DNA from: Capra hircus
Lineage: Eukaryota; Chordata; Mammalia; Artiodactyla; Bovidae
Assembly: GCF_001704415.2 (NCBI RefSeq)
Contig: NC_030822.1
Span: 55,855,345-55,919,344 of the forward strand
Direction: 5' to 3'
DNA: 64,000 nucleotides
The position numbers were made by a program, and so were the translations under genes. The notes beneath the pieces are model-generated. The model was given only the letters and a program-made list of their open reading frames with translations, did not search any database and was not told the origin of the DNA. This document shows positions 10,882 through 21,950 of the stretch, one piece after another. Numbering within the stretch: the stretch's first letter is position 1; every line of letters starts with the position of its first letter.

Positions 10882-11134
10882 CAGGCAAAAGACTGCAGCA
10901 GCTTGGACAGGGTAGTAGCAGTTAAGTCATTAGCCCCTGGATATAGTCTAAAGGTTGAACCAAAATGATTTGCTATTGACTTGAATTTGGGGTGGGAAAG
11001 CAAAAGAAGAGTCAGAGATTATGCCAAAATTTTATGGCCTGGGCAACTGGAAGGCTGGAAGCATCATTTTCTGAACTAAGGAAGACTAAGGGAGGAACTG
11101 ACTTAAGTAGCCAAATCAGGGTTTTGCTTGGGAT

Positions 11135-11358
11135 GTGCTGTGCTAAGTCGCTTCAGTCATGTCCAACTCTTTGCAACCCTAGGGACTGTAGCCCACCGGG
11201 CTTCTCTGTCCACGGAATTCTCCAGGCAAGAATATTGGAGTGGGTTACCATGCCCTCCTCCAGGGGATCTTCCCAACCCAGGGATCAAACCTGTGACTCT
11301 TACATCACCCGCATTGGCAGGCAGTTTCTTTACCACTAGAACTACCTGGGAAACCCTT
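11135..11358 (-). mobile_element. Bov-tA SINE
   Basis: Tail at left (GTGCTGTGCTAAGTCGCTTC), Bov-A body, B-box region and head at right (decayed GGGTTTCCCAGGTAG). A short possible duplication TTGCTT lies on both sides. Confidence 0.9.
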
Positions 11359-11875
11359 GCTTTGAATAGTCAAAAGTTAATATGCCATGAGAGAGCTACC
11401 AGCCTTTAAATAAGAACAAAAAAATTTAACGAGCACCAAAAAGTTATATATACATATATATATATATATATTCCCTTCCACCTTTCAGGAGAAACACAAA
11501 AAGTAAAATAGAGTCAATTTGCAGATAACTTGTCTGCAAGTAGTAGCTCATCCACAAGCTGATTTGAATTCGGCATACTAATTTTCCTTTTATTGAGTAA
11601 CATATGCAGAGAAAAGCAAGCTCATTTTAGCAACATTCTATGAAGAAAAGAGGTCTGCTGAAACTTGACCATCACAAAGTCTGTCTAAAGCATACAGGAA
11701 ACTTGCTTATCAAAGTTGTACATAGCTCTCAGCTGGGAGAGATAGCTAATAACTCTGATGACAAAATCTAGATTCAGAAGGCAGGCTAACAGGGTAGGAT
11801 AGAATACACAAGATGAAATTTATCAGAACGACACTTAAGATCCCACCCTAAGAACCAAAACTATCTGTACAATAG
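11359..11875. other. AT-rich unique DNA with a TA microsatellite
   Basis: Contains alternating TA sequence at about 11444-11472. The rest shows no gene and no recognised repeat. Confidence 0.5.
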
Positions 11876-11888
11876 GAGAAGCCTTAGT

Positions 11889-13422
11889 CAGTCAGTTCAG
11901 TCGCTCAGTCACGTCCAACTCTTTGCGACCCCATGAACCGCAGCACACCAGGCCTCCCTGTCCATCGCCAACTTCCCGATTTTACACAAACTCACCTCCA
12001 TTGAGTTGGTGATGCCATCCAATCATCTCATCTTCTGTTGACCCCTTTTCCTCCTGCCTTCAATCTTTCCCAGCATCAGAGTCTTTTCAAATGAGTCAGC
12101 TCTTCTTATCAGGTGGCCAAAATATTGGAGTTTCAGCTTCAACATAAGTCCTTGCAGTGGACACCCAGGACTGGTCTTTAGGATGGACTGGTTGGATCTC
12201 CTTGCAGTCCAAGGGACTCTCAAGAATCTTCTCCAACACCACAGTTCAAAAGCATCAATTCTTCGGCGCTCCAAGCCTGGCTTGGAGAATTTTGAGCATT
12301 ACTTTACTACCGTGTGAGATGAGTACACTTGTGCAGTAGTTTGAGCATTCTCTGGCATTGGCTTTCTTTGGGATTGGAATGAAAACTGACCTTTTCCAGT
12401 CCTTTGGCCACTGCCGAGTTTTCCAAATTTGTTGACAGATTGAGTGCAGCACTTTCTAGGTTTGTTCGTAGTGATGCTTTCTAAGGCCCACTTGACTTCA
12501 CATTCCAGGATGTCTGGCTCTAGGTGAGTGATCACACCATTGTGATTATCCAGGTCATGAAGATCTGTTTTGTACAGTTCTTCTGTGTATTCTTGCCACC
12601 TCTTCTTAATATCTTCTGCTTCTGTTAGGTCCATATAATTTCTGTCCTTTATCGAGCCCATCTTTGCATGAAATGTTCCCTTGGTATCTCTAATTTTCTT
12701 GAAGAGATCTCTAGTCTTTCCCATTCTATTGTTTTCCTCTATTTCTTTGCATTGATCACTGCAGAAGGCTTTCTTATCTCTCCTTGCTATTCTTTGGAAC
12801 TCTGCATTCAGATGCTTATATCTTTCCTTTTCTCCTTTGCCTTTCACCTCTCTTCCTTTCACAGCTATTTGTAAGGCCTCCTCAGACAGCCATTTTGCTT
12901 TTTTGCATTTCTTTTTCTTGGGGACTGTCTTGATCCCTGTCTCCTGTACAATGTCATGAACCTCCATCCATAGTTCATCAGGCACTCTGTTTATCAGATC
13001 TAGTCCCTTAAATTTATTTCTCACTTCCACTGTATAATCATAAGGGATTTGATTTAGGTCATACCTGAATGGTCTAGTGGTTTCCCTACTTTCTTCACTT
13101 TAAGTCTGAATTTGGCAATAAGGAGTTCATGATCTGAGCCACGGTCAGCTCCCGGTCTTGTTTTTGCTGACTGTATAGAGCTTCTCCATTTTTGGCTGCA
13201 AAGAATATAATCAATCTGATTTTGGTGTTGGCCATCTGGTGATGTCCATGTGTAGAGTCTTCTCTTGTGTTGTTGGAAGAGGGTGTTTGCTATGACCAGT
13301 GTGTTTTCTTGGCAAAACTCTATTAGCCTTTGCCCTGCTCCATTCTGTACTCCAAGGCTAAATTTGCCTGTTACTCCAGGTGCTTCTTGACTTCCTACTT
13401 TTGCATACCAGTCTCCTATAAT
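11889..13422 (-). mobile_element. BovB copy with perfect target duplication and internal RT deletion
   Basis: A minus-strand insertion flanked by the perfect 13-bp repeat GAGAAGCCTTAGT (11876-11888 and 13423-13435). It begins at left with the CAGTTCAGTCGCTCAG tail and is 5'-truncated within the endonuclease, just before the GDWN-type motif. Near 12285 the RT C-terminal region is joined directly to the palm-upstream region, so the YADD-bearing core is missing. Confidence 0.95.
12023..13422 (-). pseudogene. BovB ORF2 relic lacking the RT catalytic core
   Basis: Two minus-strand frames remain: 12299-13030 (243 codons: linker and RT N-terminal part, residues such as the RVPDELW and AEDIKKRWQEYTEELY blocks) and 12023-12274 (C-terminal part). 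A deletion of about 60 bases near 12455-12465 and the larger deletion near 12285 remove the RT palm including YADD. The SDH motif of the endonuclease is readable near 13125-13135 but the domain's front is truncated. Not functional. Confidence 0.9.
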
Positions 13423-13639
13423 GAGAAGCCTTAGTTTTCCAGAAATTCATGTAAAACAAAATCATGGGGGATTAGTTGATGGTAAGCTCATTATGTAATA
13501 GTATGGTACATGACTTTCAACAAAACCAATGTAACATTAATAGAAATGTAGTATCCTGAGTAATGGAGTTGATAATCTCAGCCTACTGTGCACTGAACTG
13601 TCCACACACATAAGGCTAACTGTGCTCTGTTCCAATGCC

Positions 13640-13848
13640 ATGGGCTTCCCTGGAGGCTCAGATGGTAAAGAATCTGCCTGCGATGTAGGAAGCCTGGGTT
13701 TGACCCCTGAGTAAGAAAGATCCCATGGAGAAGGGAATGACTACCCACTCCAGTATTCTTGCCTGGAGAATCCCATGGACAAAGGAGACCACTACAGTCC
13801 ATGTGGTCGCAAAAGAGTTGGATACGACTGAGCAACTAAACACACACA
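13640..13848 (+). mobile_element. Bov-tA SINE with target duplication
   Basis: Head GGCTTCCCTGGAGGCTCAG, GGGTTTGACCCCTG B box, Bov-A body, end ACGACTGAGCAACTAAACAC. Flanked by TCCAATGCC (13631-13639) and TCCAATGGC (13849-13857). Confidence 0.93.
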
Positions 13849-13857
13849 TCCAATGGC

Positions 13858-14689
13858 TTCATTGAAATAATAGCAAGCAGCAACAGAATCATGGTCAGCA
13901 TATAATGGGCTGGAAACTCTCATGGCTTGCAGAACCTCTCTACAGTGATTGCTTTGGGGACATAAGCACTGAGAGAACTGAGTTTATAGCTCTCAAGTTA
14001 ATGACGTGCTCTTAGTTATTCTTCACTTTTGATTACTTCAAGCCGAGGGTGTGGGCTGATGCTTGTCCTCAGACTGAAGAGGAGGTCTACCTTTTACCCA
14101 TTCTGAATACCACAAAGCCTACTTGTCTTAATCAAAATACATTGGATCCCATGGACATTTAAACAGTTCTTTTTTAAAAGGTTTAAGTGATCATCCCCAA
14201 AGAAGAAAGGGAAAAAGTAAAGAGGAAAGGGGAAATAGAGCATGGTTTAAGCTTACTTGTCTCTAATACCACATAAAGGGGTGGGGACCCAGGCCTTCAG
14301 AAGGCATCCCACTTAAGTGCTCTAACTTTCCTACATTTGCGTCTCTGCTCGTCTTCTTTCTCATAGTCCTCACCCTCTAATTCCTCCCTGAACTGGTATT
14401 TCTGTCCCATGTGCCTATTCTGGAGACTAGATTGAAAAAGGGCCAGTCTCCAGTTCATTGACTTTTACGTTCTGCAGCCTTAGATATTGTCCTCTGCTCA
14501 GGTTCTTACTGGCTCCACAGTGGGGGAGAAAGATAAACCTTATGCTGCAAATATGGTTGAAGAAGGCTTGGAGAAGATCCTCAAATTAAGTTTGTCACAA
14601 GGACAGTTCCCTTCCAAAGACCACCCATCAACCTTCAAAAGCATATAGCTCTTATTGACATAAATTTGACCTTATTTGTTGCAGAGATA
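13858..14689. other. Unique DNA, nothing recognised
   Basis: No gene, no repeat I can name. Composition unremarkable; a poly-T run near 14170. Confidence 0.5.
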
Positions 14690-15098
14690 GCTGGCTTCTG
14701 TCCTGGAGATTTGATCCTGGCAAACAGTTTTGCCAATTAGGAATTATAATTTCTTAGCCTCACTTGAAACTAGGAAGGACCATATGACAAAAATCCTTGC
14801 CACTGGAATGCAAACAGAAGTGATAGCCACACCTTTAAGTCTTGGAGCTTAAGAAGCGAATGTACATCCTCCAATCTCTTTTTTCTAATTCACCAGCCAA
14901 ATGCAGAGGGTTTCAAAGTCCCTAGGCATGAACAGAAACATACTAAAGGACTTTGAACTCTAAATATCATCAGCAATGGCTTCCAGAATTAAGTTGTTAA
15001 GTGAATAAGAAAACAAATCTCTATTGTGCTAGACCAGATTTGGGGGACTTATTTGTTATAGCAGCAAGAGTTATCCTAACAAATATATTATTTCCTTG
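14690..15098 (+). repeat. Possible ancient LTR-like or MaLR-like relic
   Basis: The right part (about 14990-15098) resembles the 3' end of an old mammalian LTR: ACAAATCTCTATTGTGCTAG, then ATTTGGGGGACTTATTTGTT and ATAGCAGCAAGAGTTATCC. The left part has a TGCCACTGGAATGCAAACAG-like 'ccaatgagatgtaagcag' block. Assignment to a family is from recall and weak. No coding remnants. Confidence 0.35.
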
Positions 15099-15454
15099 GA
15101 AAAATAACTCTGGAACCAAATGCCAATTTCTTATCACTCTAATCTCTGGTGGTGGAAGACAGAGGAGGAGGGTGCTCATCCTAACTCATAAGTCATGAGG
15201 AACAGTTGAAGAAAGCTGAAACTCAGAAGCCTTGTGTGTGTGTGTGTTTGGGGAGATGGTGATGGTTATTAATTGATAGGGAAGGATTAATCAGTTGTTG
15301 GAAGTTACAGGAAACCCAATTAACTTCAATGAATGGAATATCTTCCCCAAATGGCACCATATGCATGCTCCATGAAAAGAGGCACAATATGTACCTGGTT
15401 CACTGCTTTGCTCTCAGAGAAATCATAATAGCTGGCCCCAAAATTGATACCCTA
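15099..15454. other. Unique DNA with a short GT run
   Basis: GT dinucleotides at about 15233-15248. No gene or known repeat seen. Confidence 0.5.
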
Positions 15455-16669
15455 TAATGCTCAAAATTCTCCAAGCCAGGCTTCAGCAATACGTGAACCA
15501 TGAACTTCCAGATGTTCAAGCTGGTTTTAGAAAAGGCAGAGGAACCACAGATCAAATTGCCAACATCCGCTGGATCATCGAAAAAGCAAGAGGAGTTCCA
15601 GAAAAACATCTATTTGTGCTTTATTGACTATGCCAAACCCTTTGTGTGGATCACAATAAACTGTGGAAAATTCTGAAAGAGATGGGAATACCAGACCACC
15701 TGACCTGCCTCTTGAGAAACCTATATGCAGGTCAGGAAGCAACAGTTAGAACTGGACATGGAACAATAGAATGGTTCCAAATAGGAAAAGGAGTACGTCA
15801 AGGCTGTATATTGTCACCCTGCTTATTTAACTTATCTGCAGAGTACATCATGAGAAATGCTGGACTGGAAGAAGCACAAGCTGGAATCAAGGTTGCCGGG
15901 AGAAATATCAATAACCTCAGATATGCAGATGACACCACCCTTATGGCAGAAAGTGAAGAGGAATTAATGAGCCTCTTGATGAAAGTGAAAGAGGAGAGTG
16001 AAAAAGTTGGCTTAAAGCTCAACATTCAGAAAACAAAGATCATGGCATCTGGTCCCATCACTTCATGGGAAATAGATGGGGAAACAGTGGCAGACTTTAT
16101 TTTGGGGGCCTCCAAAATCACTGCAGATGGTGACTGCAGCCATGAAATTAAGACACTTACTCCTTGGAAGGAAAGTTATGACCAACATAGATAGCATATT
16201 CAAAAGCAGAGACATTACTTTGCCAACAAAGGTCCATCTAGTCAAGCCTATGGTTTTTCCAGTAGTCGTGTATGGATGTGAGAGTTGGACTGTGAAGAAA
16301 GCTGAGCACCGAAGAACTGATGCTTTTGAAGCGTGGTGTTGGAGAAGACTCTTGAGAGTCCCTTGGACTGCAAGGAGATCCAACCAATCCATTCTGAAGG
16401 AGATCAGTCCTGGGTGTTCTTTGGAAGGACTGATGCTAAAACTGAAACTCCAATGCTTTGGCCACCTGATGCGAAGAGTTGACTCATTGGAAAAGACTCT
16501 GATGCTAGGAGGGATTGGGGGCAGGAGGAGAAGGCGACAACAGAGGATGAGATGGCTGGATGGCACCACTGACTCGATGGACACGAGTTTGAGTGAACTC
16601 TGGGAGTTGGTGATGGACAGGGAGGCCTGGTGTGCTGTGATTCATGGGGTCACAAAGAGTTGGACATGA
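15455..16669 (+). pseudogene. BovB RT relic with YADD box
   Basis: Frame 15646-16194 carries the RT palm with YADD at 15922-15933. The C-terminal part continues in another frame (16076-16669), so a frameshift lies near 16088-16160; small losses near 15645 (missing codons at the FDCVDHNK block) and 16090 are visible. Dead copy. Confidence 0.9.
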
Positions 16670-16697
16670 CTGAGCGACTGAACTGAACTGAACTGAC
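15455..16697 (+). mobile_element. BovB copy, 5'-truncated
   Basis: Starts in the RT N-terminal part (AATGCTCAAAATTCTCCAAG) and runs to the CTGAACTGAACTGAACTGA tail. The 3' end abuts an inverted BovB piece with no unique DNA between. Confidence 0.93.
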
Positions 16698-16965
16698 TAG
16701 ATGAACCTTTGTTGGCAAAGTAATGTCTCTGCTTCTTAATATGCTGTCTAGGTTGGTCATAACTTTCCTTCCAAGGAGTAAGTGTCTTTTAATTTCATGG
16801 CTGCAGTCACCATCTACAGCAATTTTGGAGCCCCCCAAAATAAAGTGTTTCACTGTTTCCACTGTTTCCCCATCTGTTTGCCATGAAGTGACGGGACCAG
16901 ATGCCATGATCTTAGTTTTCTGAATGTTGTGCTTTAAGCCAACTTTTTCACTCTCCTCTAGACCC
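16698..16965 (-). mobile_element. Inverted BovB internal fragment
   Basis: Reverse complement of the region after the YADD box; matches the neighbouring plus-strand copy at 15988-16241 in inverted orientation. Lacks both BovB ends. Minus-strand frame 16650-16907 covers it. Confidence 0.9.
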
Positions 16966-18136
16966 TTAAGGTGGAAGAAATAGACTAGCTATGTAGACAG
17001 AAGGACTTTGAGAAGTTTCCAGTTACAGCTTGCACTACCTGCTCCTCATGGCCATGCCACCATTGTGTCTAACCCCCAGTGCTCTTTCTCCTGTATAACT
17101 GTTACTTTCACTCCAGCCCTGTCCACTTTTTCCCCAAGCGAATATTGAATCTCGCATCAGATCCTTCCATGGAAACTTCAAACTTGGACATTTATCAAAA
17201 AAGAAAAACAATTACATTGCACAGGGAAGACCCAAGTTCAATGGCAACCCCTACCCCTGCCCTCTGACTGCCTAGACCAGCCTGCCACTGCGGTAACTTA
17301 TTTTCCTCTTGGTCAGATTCAGGACTCTTCTCCCAAACACTGCGTCCCATCCATTTTGGTTAAGCGACACTAACTATATTGTAAGTAATAGCCCGCCTGC
17401 AGCAAAGTCGCTAACAGGTCTGTCTGTGCCTGGTTATGAATGGGCCCGTCCTCAGCAGCAATCACACTGCTCTGAGCTGGGAGCTCAGCCCATCGTGCAA
17501 GGTCAGACCTCATTGGTTTTTGGATGGTGAGGAAATCTCCTAGGAAAACCTAGGATGCGACTGAATAGACTATCCCATAGATGACTATCTCTCCTGGAAA
17601 GAGGTACCTTTTTCTTCTCTGGGTCCAGGGTCACCAGTGCCTTCAGAAACCAAGTTTTTAAATACTTGGATGCAAGACTCAGGATAAACCCCAATGGCTA
17701 CCTCCCGGCCTCACATAGTATATACAAGAGAAATATATACAGGATGTCTTTACCCACCAACTCCTCTGACTACAGCTTTATTCTTCATGTGCCTCCAGCG
17801 TAGCAAAGCATCAGACACAGAGTCAACAGTCAGAGAGCATTTGTTAAATATAGTTTCATTCACTGAGTACAAGGGCTATGCTAAGTGCCTTACAGATTTT
17901 TTTCTGGCTAAGGTTCCTAGTAAACCTGTGCAGGAGATGATGTGATTCGACTGTTAAGACTTGCAGAAGCTAAGGGTCCAGCAGTTTCCCATCTTTAAGT
18001 ACTTCAATTGCTGAGAGGTGGAACCGGCACTAGGTACTGACTCCAAAACTCAGTTCTCTTAAGCACTCCATCATGCTCCTTCTGTAAAGGGAAAACAATT
18101 GCTCTGACTGTCAGATGCATTTTCACACCAGATCTT
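16966..18136. other. Unique DNA with a weak MIR-like patch
   Basis: No gene seen. A diverged MIR (minus strand) may lie near 17840-17960 (ACTGAGTACAAGGGCTATGC, AAGTGCCTTACAGATT). The rest is unassigned. Confidence 0.45.
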
Positions 18137-18809
18137 TTTTTGTTGTTGTTGAATACATTTCTTATTTTTTAATTTATTTATTTTAGTTGGAGGCTAATTA
18201 CTTTATAATATTGTAGTGGTTTTTGCCATACATTGATATGAATCAGCCATGGGTTTACATATGTTCCCCATCCTGAACCCCGCTCCCACCTCCCTCCCCA
18301 TCCCATCCCTCTGGATCATCCCAGTGCACCAGCCCTGAGCACCCTGTCTCATGCATTGAACCTGAACTGGAGATCTGTTTCATATATGATAATATACATG
18401 TTTCCATGCTATTCTCTCAGATCTTCCCACCCTCATCTTCTCCCACAGAGTCCAGAAGACTATTCTATACATCTGTGTCTCTTTTGCTGTCTCGCATACA
18501 GGATTATTGTTACCATCTTCCTAAATTCCATATATATGCGTTAGTATATTGTATTGGTGTTTTTCTTTCTGGCTTACTTCACTCTGTATAATAGGCTCCA
18601 GTTTCATCCACCTCATTATAACTGATTCACATGTATTCTTTTTAACGGCTGAGTAATATTCCATCCTGTATATGTACCGCAGCTTTCTTATCCATTCATC
18701 TGCTGATGGACATCTAAGTTGCTTCCATGTCCTGGCTGTCATAAACAGTGCTGTGATGAATATTGGGGTACACGTGTCTCTTTCAATTCTGGTTTCCTCG
18801 GACACATCT
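18137..18809 (-). mobile_element. L1 LINE 3' end (ruminant L1), 5'-truncated
   Basis: Poly-T-rich start, 3' UTR with CCCACCTCCCTCCCCATCCC (the reverse of the L1 polypurine tract) at about 18285-18304, then ORF2 C-terminus. The minus-strand frame 18521-18859 carries the conserved MEYYSAVKKN and SEVSQKEKHQY blocks. Possible short duplication GATCTT at 18131-18136 and 18810-18815. Confidence 0.9.
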
Positions 18810-19100
18810 GATCTTAAAAGTCTGATCCAAGGAATCCATACATAAGTGTGTGTGTGCAAATATACACATCTAAATTTGTACTAGAGAAAAGGGAAATGAC
18901 TCTGAAATAGTGGTTTGGGGGATGAAGTACCCATTGCCCTCCCCAGCTTTGCTCTAACCCTCCTGCCCTCTGTCCCTGTAGCAAAAGGTCCGCATGACTT
19001 GTGGATCCCTCAGGCCCTGAGTCTGTCTCTCACTTTTTCCCGCTCTCACCCTTGCTTTTGCCCCCTCCTTCATTCTAAGCTATTCATTTTAGGACACTTT

Positions 19101-19325
19101 GCTGCTGCTAAGTCGCTTCAGTCGTGTCCGACTCTGCGTGACCCCATGGACAGCAGTCCACCAGGCTCCCCCGTCCCTGGGATTCTCCAGGCAAGAATAC
19201 TGGAGTGGGTTGCCATTTCCTTCTCCAATGCATGAAAGTAAAAAGTGAAAGTGAAGTCGCTCAGTCGTGTCTGACTCTTCGCGACCCCATGGACTGCAGC
19301 CCACCAGGCTCCTCCGTCCATGGGA
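19101..19325 (-). mobile_element. Bov-A2 SINE, 5'-truncated, with target duplication
   Basis: Two Bov-A units with the GTGAAAGTGAAGTCGCTCAG linker; the right (5') unit stops early. Perfect 12-bp flanking repeat TTAGGACACTTT at 19089-19100 and 19326-19337. Confidence 0.95.
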
Positions 19326-19534
19326 TTAGGACACTTTAGCTTGGCTTATTTCAATCTCAACATTTTCCTAATAGATCTGAACAGCTTTTTCCTAACAGCT
19401 GAACTGCACTTTCCCAGTTTCTGACCCTTGGCAGTCTTCAAGGATCCCCCCACCAAGTGTTTCCCCTCCGACAGGCTCAGACACACTCCTTGGCTGAGCT
19501 TTAAATTGGTTCATACAATCCCTTGTCTTCTTTC

Positions 19535-19690
19535 ATTCAAGCATTATTCATGCAACAAATATTGCTTGAGGGCCTCCTCTGATCTGAGCTTGGCTCTAAG
19601 AACTCATTGGTGAACACGACCATCTGAACCAACCCCTAAGTGGCTCACTGTTCACTGCAGAGACCGGTAAGTAGTCAGGCAAAGATTATA
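19535..19690 (-). mobile_element. L2-like fragment
   Basis: AACAAATATTGCTTGAGGGC followed by a decayed 'gctctaagaactcattggtgaac' block resembles the reverse complement of the L2 3' end. Confidence 0.45.
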
Positions 19691-19867
19691 GGTAGCAGAG
19701 AAAACAACAACTTTTCTGTTAAAGCTTGAGTCAGAATTCATGAAAAGTAAAGAGCTCTCTTCTGTTTAGCAATACACCTTGATGGATCATATGTGGAAAA
19801 AAGTCAGGTCCAGATCCTGACCTGCCAGGAGGAGTGAATCCAACAGTTGCTAGTGGGTTCTTAGTGG

Positions 19868-19952
19868 GTTCTTAGTTCCCTCCAAGGATCAAGCCTGTGT
19901 TTGCTGCATTGTAAGATGAATTCTTAACCCCTTGACCACCAGGGAAGTCCCC
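19868..19952 (-). mobile_element. CHR-type SINE remnant
   Basis: GGACTTCCCTGGTGGTCAAG at right (minus strand) and a decayed B box (AGGATCAAGCCTGTG). Only the tRNA-derived half remains. Confidence 0.65.
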
Positions 19953-20487
19953 CTGCTCTGCATTTTAAAGAGGAGTTTTAATCCATTTCGGTAGCCCAAG
20001 CAGGAAGAGTAAAGATGCTAGAAGGAATATAAATTGGGAAAGCCAAACACATTTGTGAAAAGAACCCAACAACAAGAAGAGGCAAAAGTCAGAGAAGGTG
20101 ATGGTGGTGGGAAAATCCCAGGGACTTTTCAAGCCAAGCTAGAATTTGTTCTAAGTTCTTCACTGTGTGCTACCCCTCTGCCTCGCCTTTTATCCCTTCA
20201 GTAAAATATGTGATACCAAGATAGCCTCTGTTTGTGGTTTTGTGTAAATTATTGGACAGGAAAACAAAGAGAAACCTCATCTTCCTCATATCACTTCTCT
20301 GTTGAGACCAGGATGACACAGAGCATGGCACTGAGAAAGTAAAGAACCCTGAAATTCCAGACCATGGTTGGTCACAGATGAAAGTCCAAACAGAACTGAA
20401 GAGAAATGGAGGAGTAGCTGCAGATTTGGATGACAGGGACCACCCCCTCCACACACATGTTTTTACAAATAGACTAGACCTACAGTA
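19953..20487. other. Unique DNA, nothing recognised
   Basis: No gene or known repeat. The open frame at 20170-20454 (minus) has no supporting feature. Confidence 0.45.
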
Positions 20488-20600
20488 GTTCTCAGCCTTG
20501 ACTGCATATCAGAATCACCTGGTGCTTTCAAATATGTGAGTGCTCAACCACATGATTTAACTTTTCAGAGTTATGACCTTAGCTTCAGTACTTTCTGAAT
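20488..20600. mobile_element. MER5-like hAT DNA transposon fragment
   Basis: AGTTCTCAGCCTTGACTGCA followed by 'atcagaatcacctggtgct' is the hallmark of a MER5-type terminal region. Non-autonomous, old. Confidence 0.55.
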
Positions 20601-21069
20601 CAGAGAACAATGGTCCTCGAAGGAAAGAGAGGCCTTCAGACCTCAATATAATGTGGTAAGTGTTAAAAGAGACGACATTAAAGAGAACTAAGGAACAGAG
20701 ACAAGGTGATAATATATGGAAGAGACAGCTACGCTGAAGCCTGCGGACGGAGCAGGACTCAGACAGGCAAAGGAAAGAAGGTGAGACATGGGACAATGTA
20801 CCAGGAAGGGGAAAGAGTAGAACGGAAAGCAGAGCTCAAACTGTTACAAGGAGCCCCGGAAGGCTGAAGCTTGGTGTGTGTATGAGGGAGGGAGGAGCTA
20901 GGCAAATAAGGAGGGAAGTAGCAAGAAGTAAAGTCAAAGATGCAAGGAGTCTACATCAAGGAGATTCCTGTGTGCAGTTAAGAACTAGATTTAGATTTAG
21001 GATTAGATTTGTTCTAATTCCTTTAAGATCTATTATAGAAGACAATACCTCTTTCCCCTTCAGCCTCTC
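20601..21069. other. Unique purine-rich DNA
   Basis: No gene or named repeat seen; a short direct doubling GATTTAGATTTAGGATTAGA near 20989. Confidence 0.45.
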
Positions 21070-21590
21070 AATCCCTACATCAGTTCGCTCTTGCTACATA
21101 GCAAACGGACCCAAACTCAGTGAGTTGAAGCAACAAACCTTTATTATTCTTCACAAAACCATAAGTCCACTGGGTAGTTCTGATTTGGGCCAGGCTTGGC
21201 TGATCTTGGCTGGGTTCACTCATGAGATTGTGTTCAGCTGGTGGGTAGGCTGGGAGACAGCTTGTCCAGGATGCCTCATTTGTGTCTGGTGGTTGGCTGT
21301 TGGCTGTAGTATTGGAGTGACAGGACCACATACCTATCATCATTCAGCAAGCTAGCTCAGGCTTTATACATGGCAATGCCGTCTTCACAGGAGAGCAGAA
21401 GCACACCAAAGCTCTTGGGTTCTAGACTTAGAACTGGTACCCTGTCACTTCAGCTGCATTTTATTGACAAATGAGTTTCTTTAAAGGTCAGTCCAGATTT
21501 AAGGGATACAAAAACTGATAGAATTGCAAAGTCACATTGCAAAAGGCACGAATACAAAAAATGTAGCCATTTTTGCAATCGACCTACCAC
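21070..21590 (+). repeat. Ancient interspersed mammalian repeat, family unassigned
   Basis: CTCTTGCTACATAGCAAACG, then CTCAGTGAGTTGAAGCAACAA with TTTATTATTCTTCACA, and further on AAAGTCACATTGCAAAAGGC: this order matches a widespread old mammalian repeat (blocks 'aactcagtggcttaaaacaacaa' and 'aaggtcacattgcaaa'). I do not recall the family name with certainty. No coding sequence. Confidence 0.4.
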
Positions 21591-21677
21591 ACTCCTGTAA
21601 GAGCCCTAACTGCCTCCTTAGTTTCCTCCTGGTTTGAAATGGGAGGGGGTTCAGAAACACACTACTTTTCAGGAGCC

Positions 21678-21950
21678 ATGCTAAGCTGCTAAGTCACTTC
21701 AGTCGTGTCTGACTCTGTGCGACCCCAGAGACGGCAGCCCACCAGGCTCCCCCGTCCCTGGGATTCTCCAGGCAAGAACACTGGAGTGGGTTGCCATTTC
21801 CTTCTCCAATGCGTGAAAGTGAAAAGTGAAAGTGAAGTCGCTCAGTCCTTTCCGACTCTTCACAACCCCATGGACTGCAGCCCACCAGGCTCCTCCATCC
21901 ATGGGATTTTCCAGGCAAGAGTACTGGAGTGGGATGCCATTGCCTTCTAA
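21678..21950 (-). mobile_element. Bov-A2 SINE
   Basis: Two Bov-A units with the GTGAAAAGTGAAAGTGAAGT linker near 21815-21838; tail at left. No clear target duplication. Confidence 0.93.

Larger units (their letters stand above)
9480..11134 (-). mobile_element. Long L2 LINE copy split by later insertions
   Basis: Pieces in collinear order match the reverse complement of the L2 3' region: GTGCTAGGCATGTTCTAAGT near 9508, GAGCATTCCAGCAGGG near 10077, GAAGTGACATGATCTGACTC near 10485, AACCCAGGCAAAAG near 10600, then the segment 10893-11130. Three ruminant elements are inside it (9648-9860, 10235-10416, 10614-10881) and a fourth follows at 11135. Family assignment is from recall of the L2 consensus; collinearity across the insertions is seen directly. 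Confidence 0.65.

Noticed and set aside
15000..15100. Endogenous retrovirus with coding genes
   Set aside because: Only a faint LTR-like relic at about 14690-15098; no gag, pol or env-like frame nearby, and the RT nearby is BovB type.
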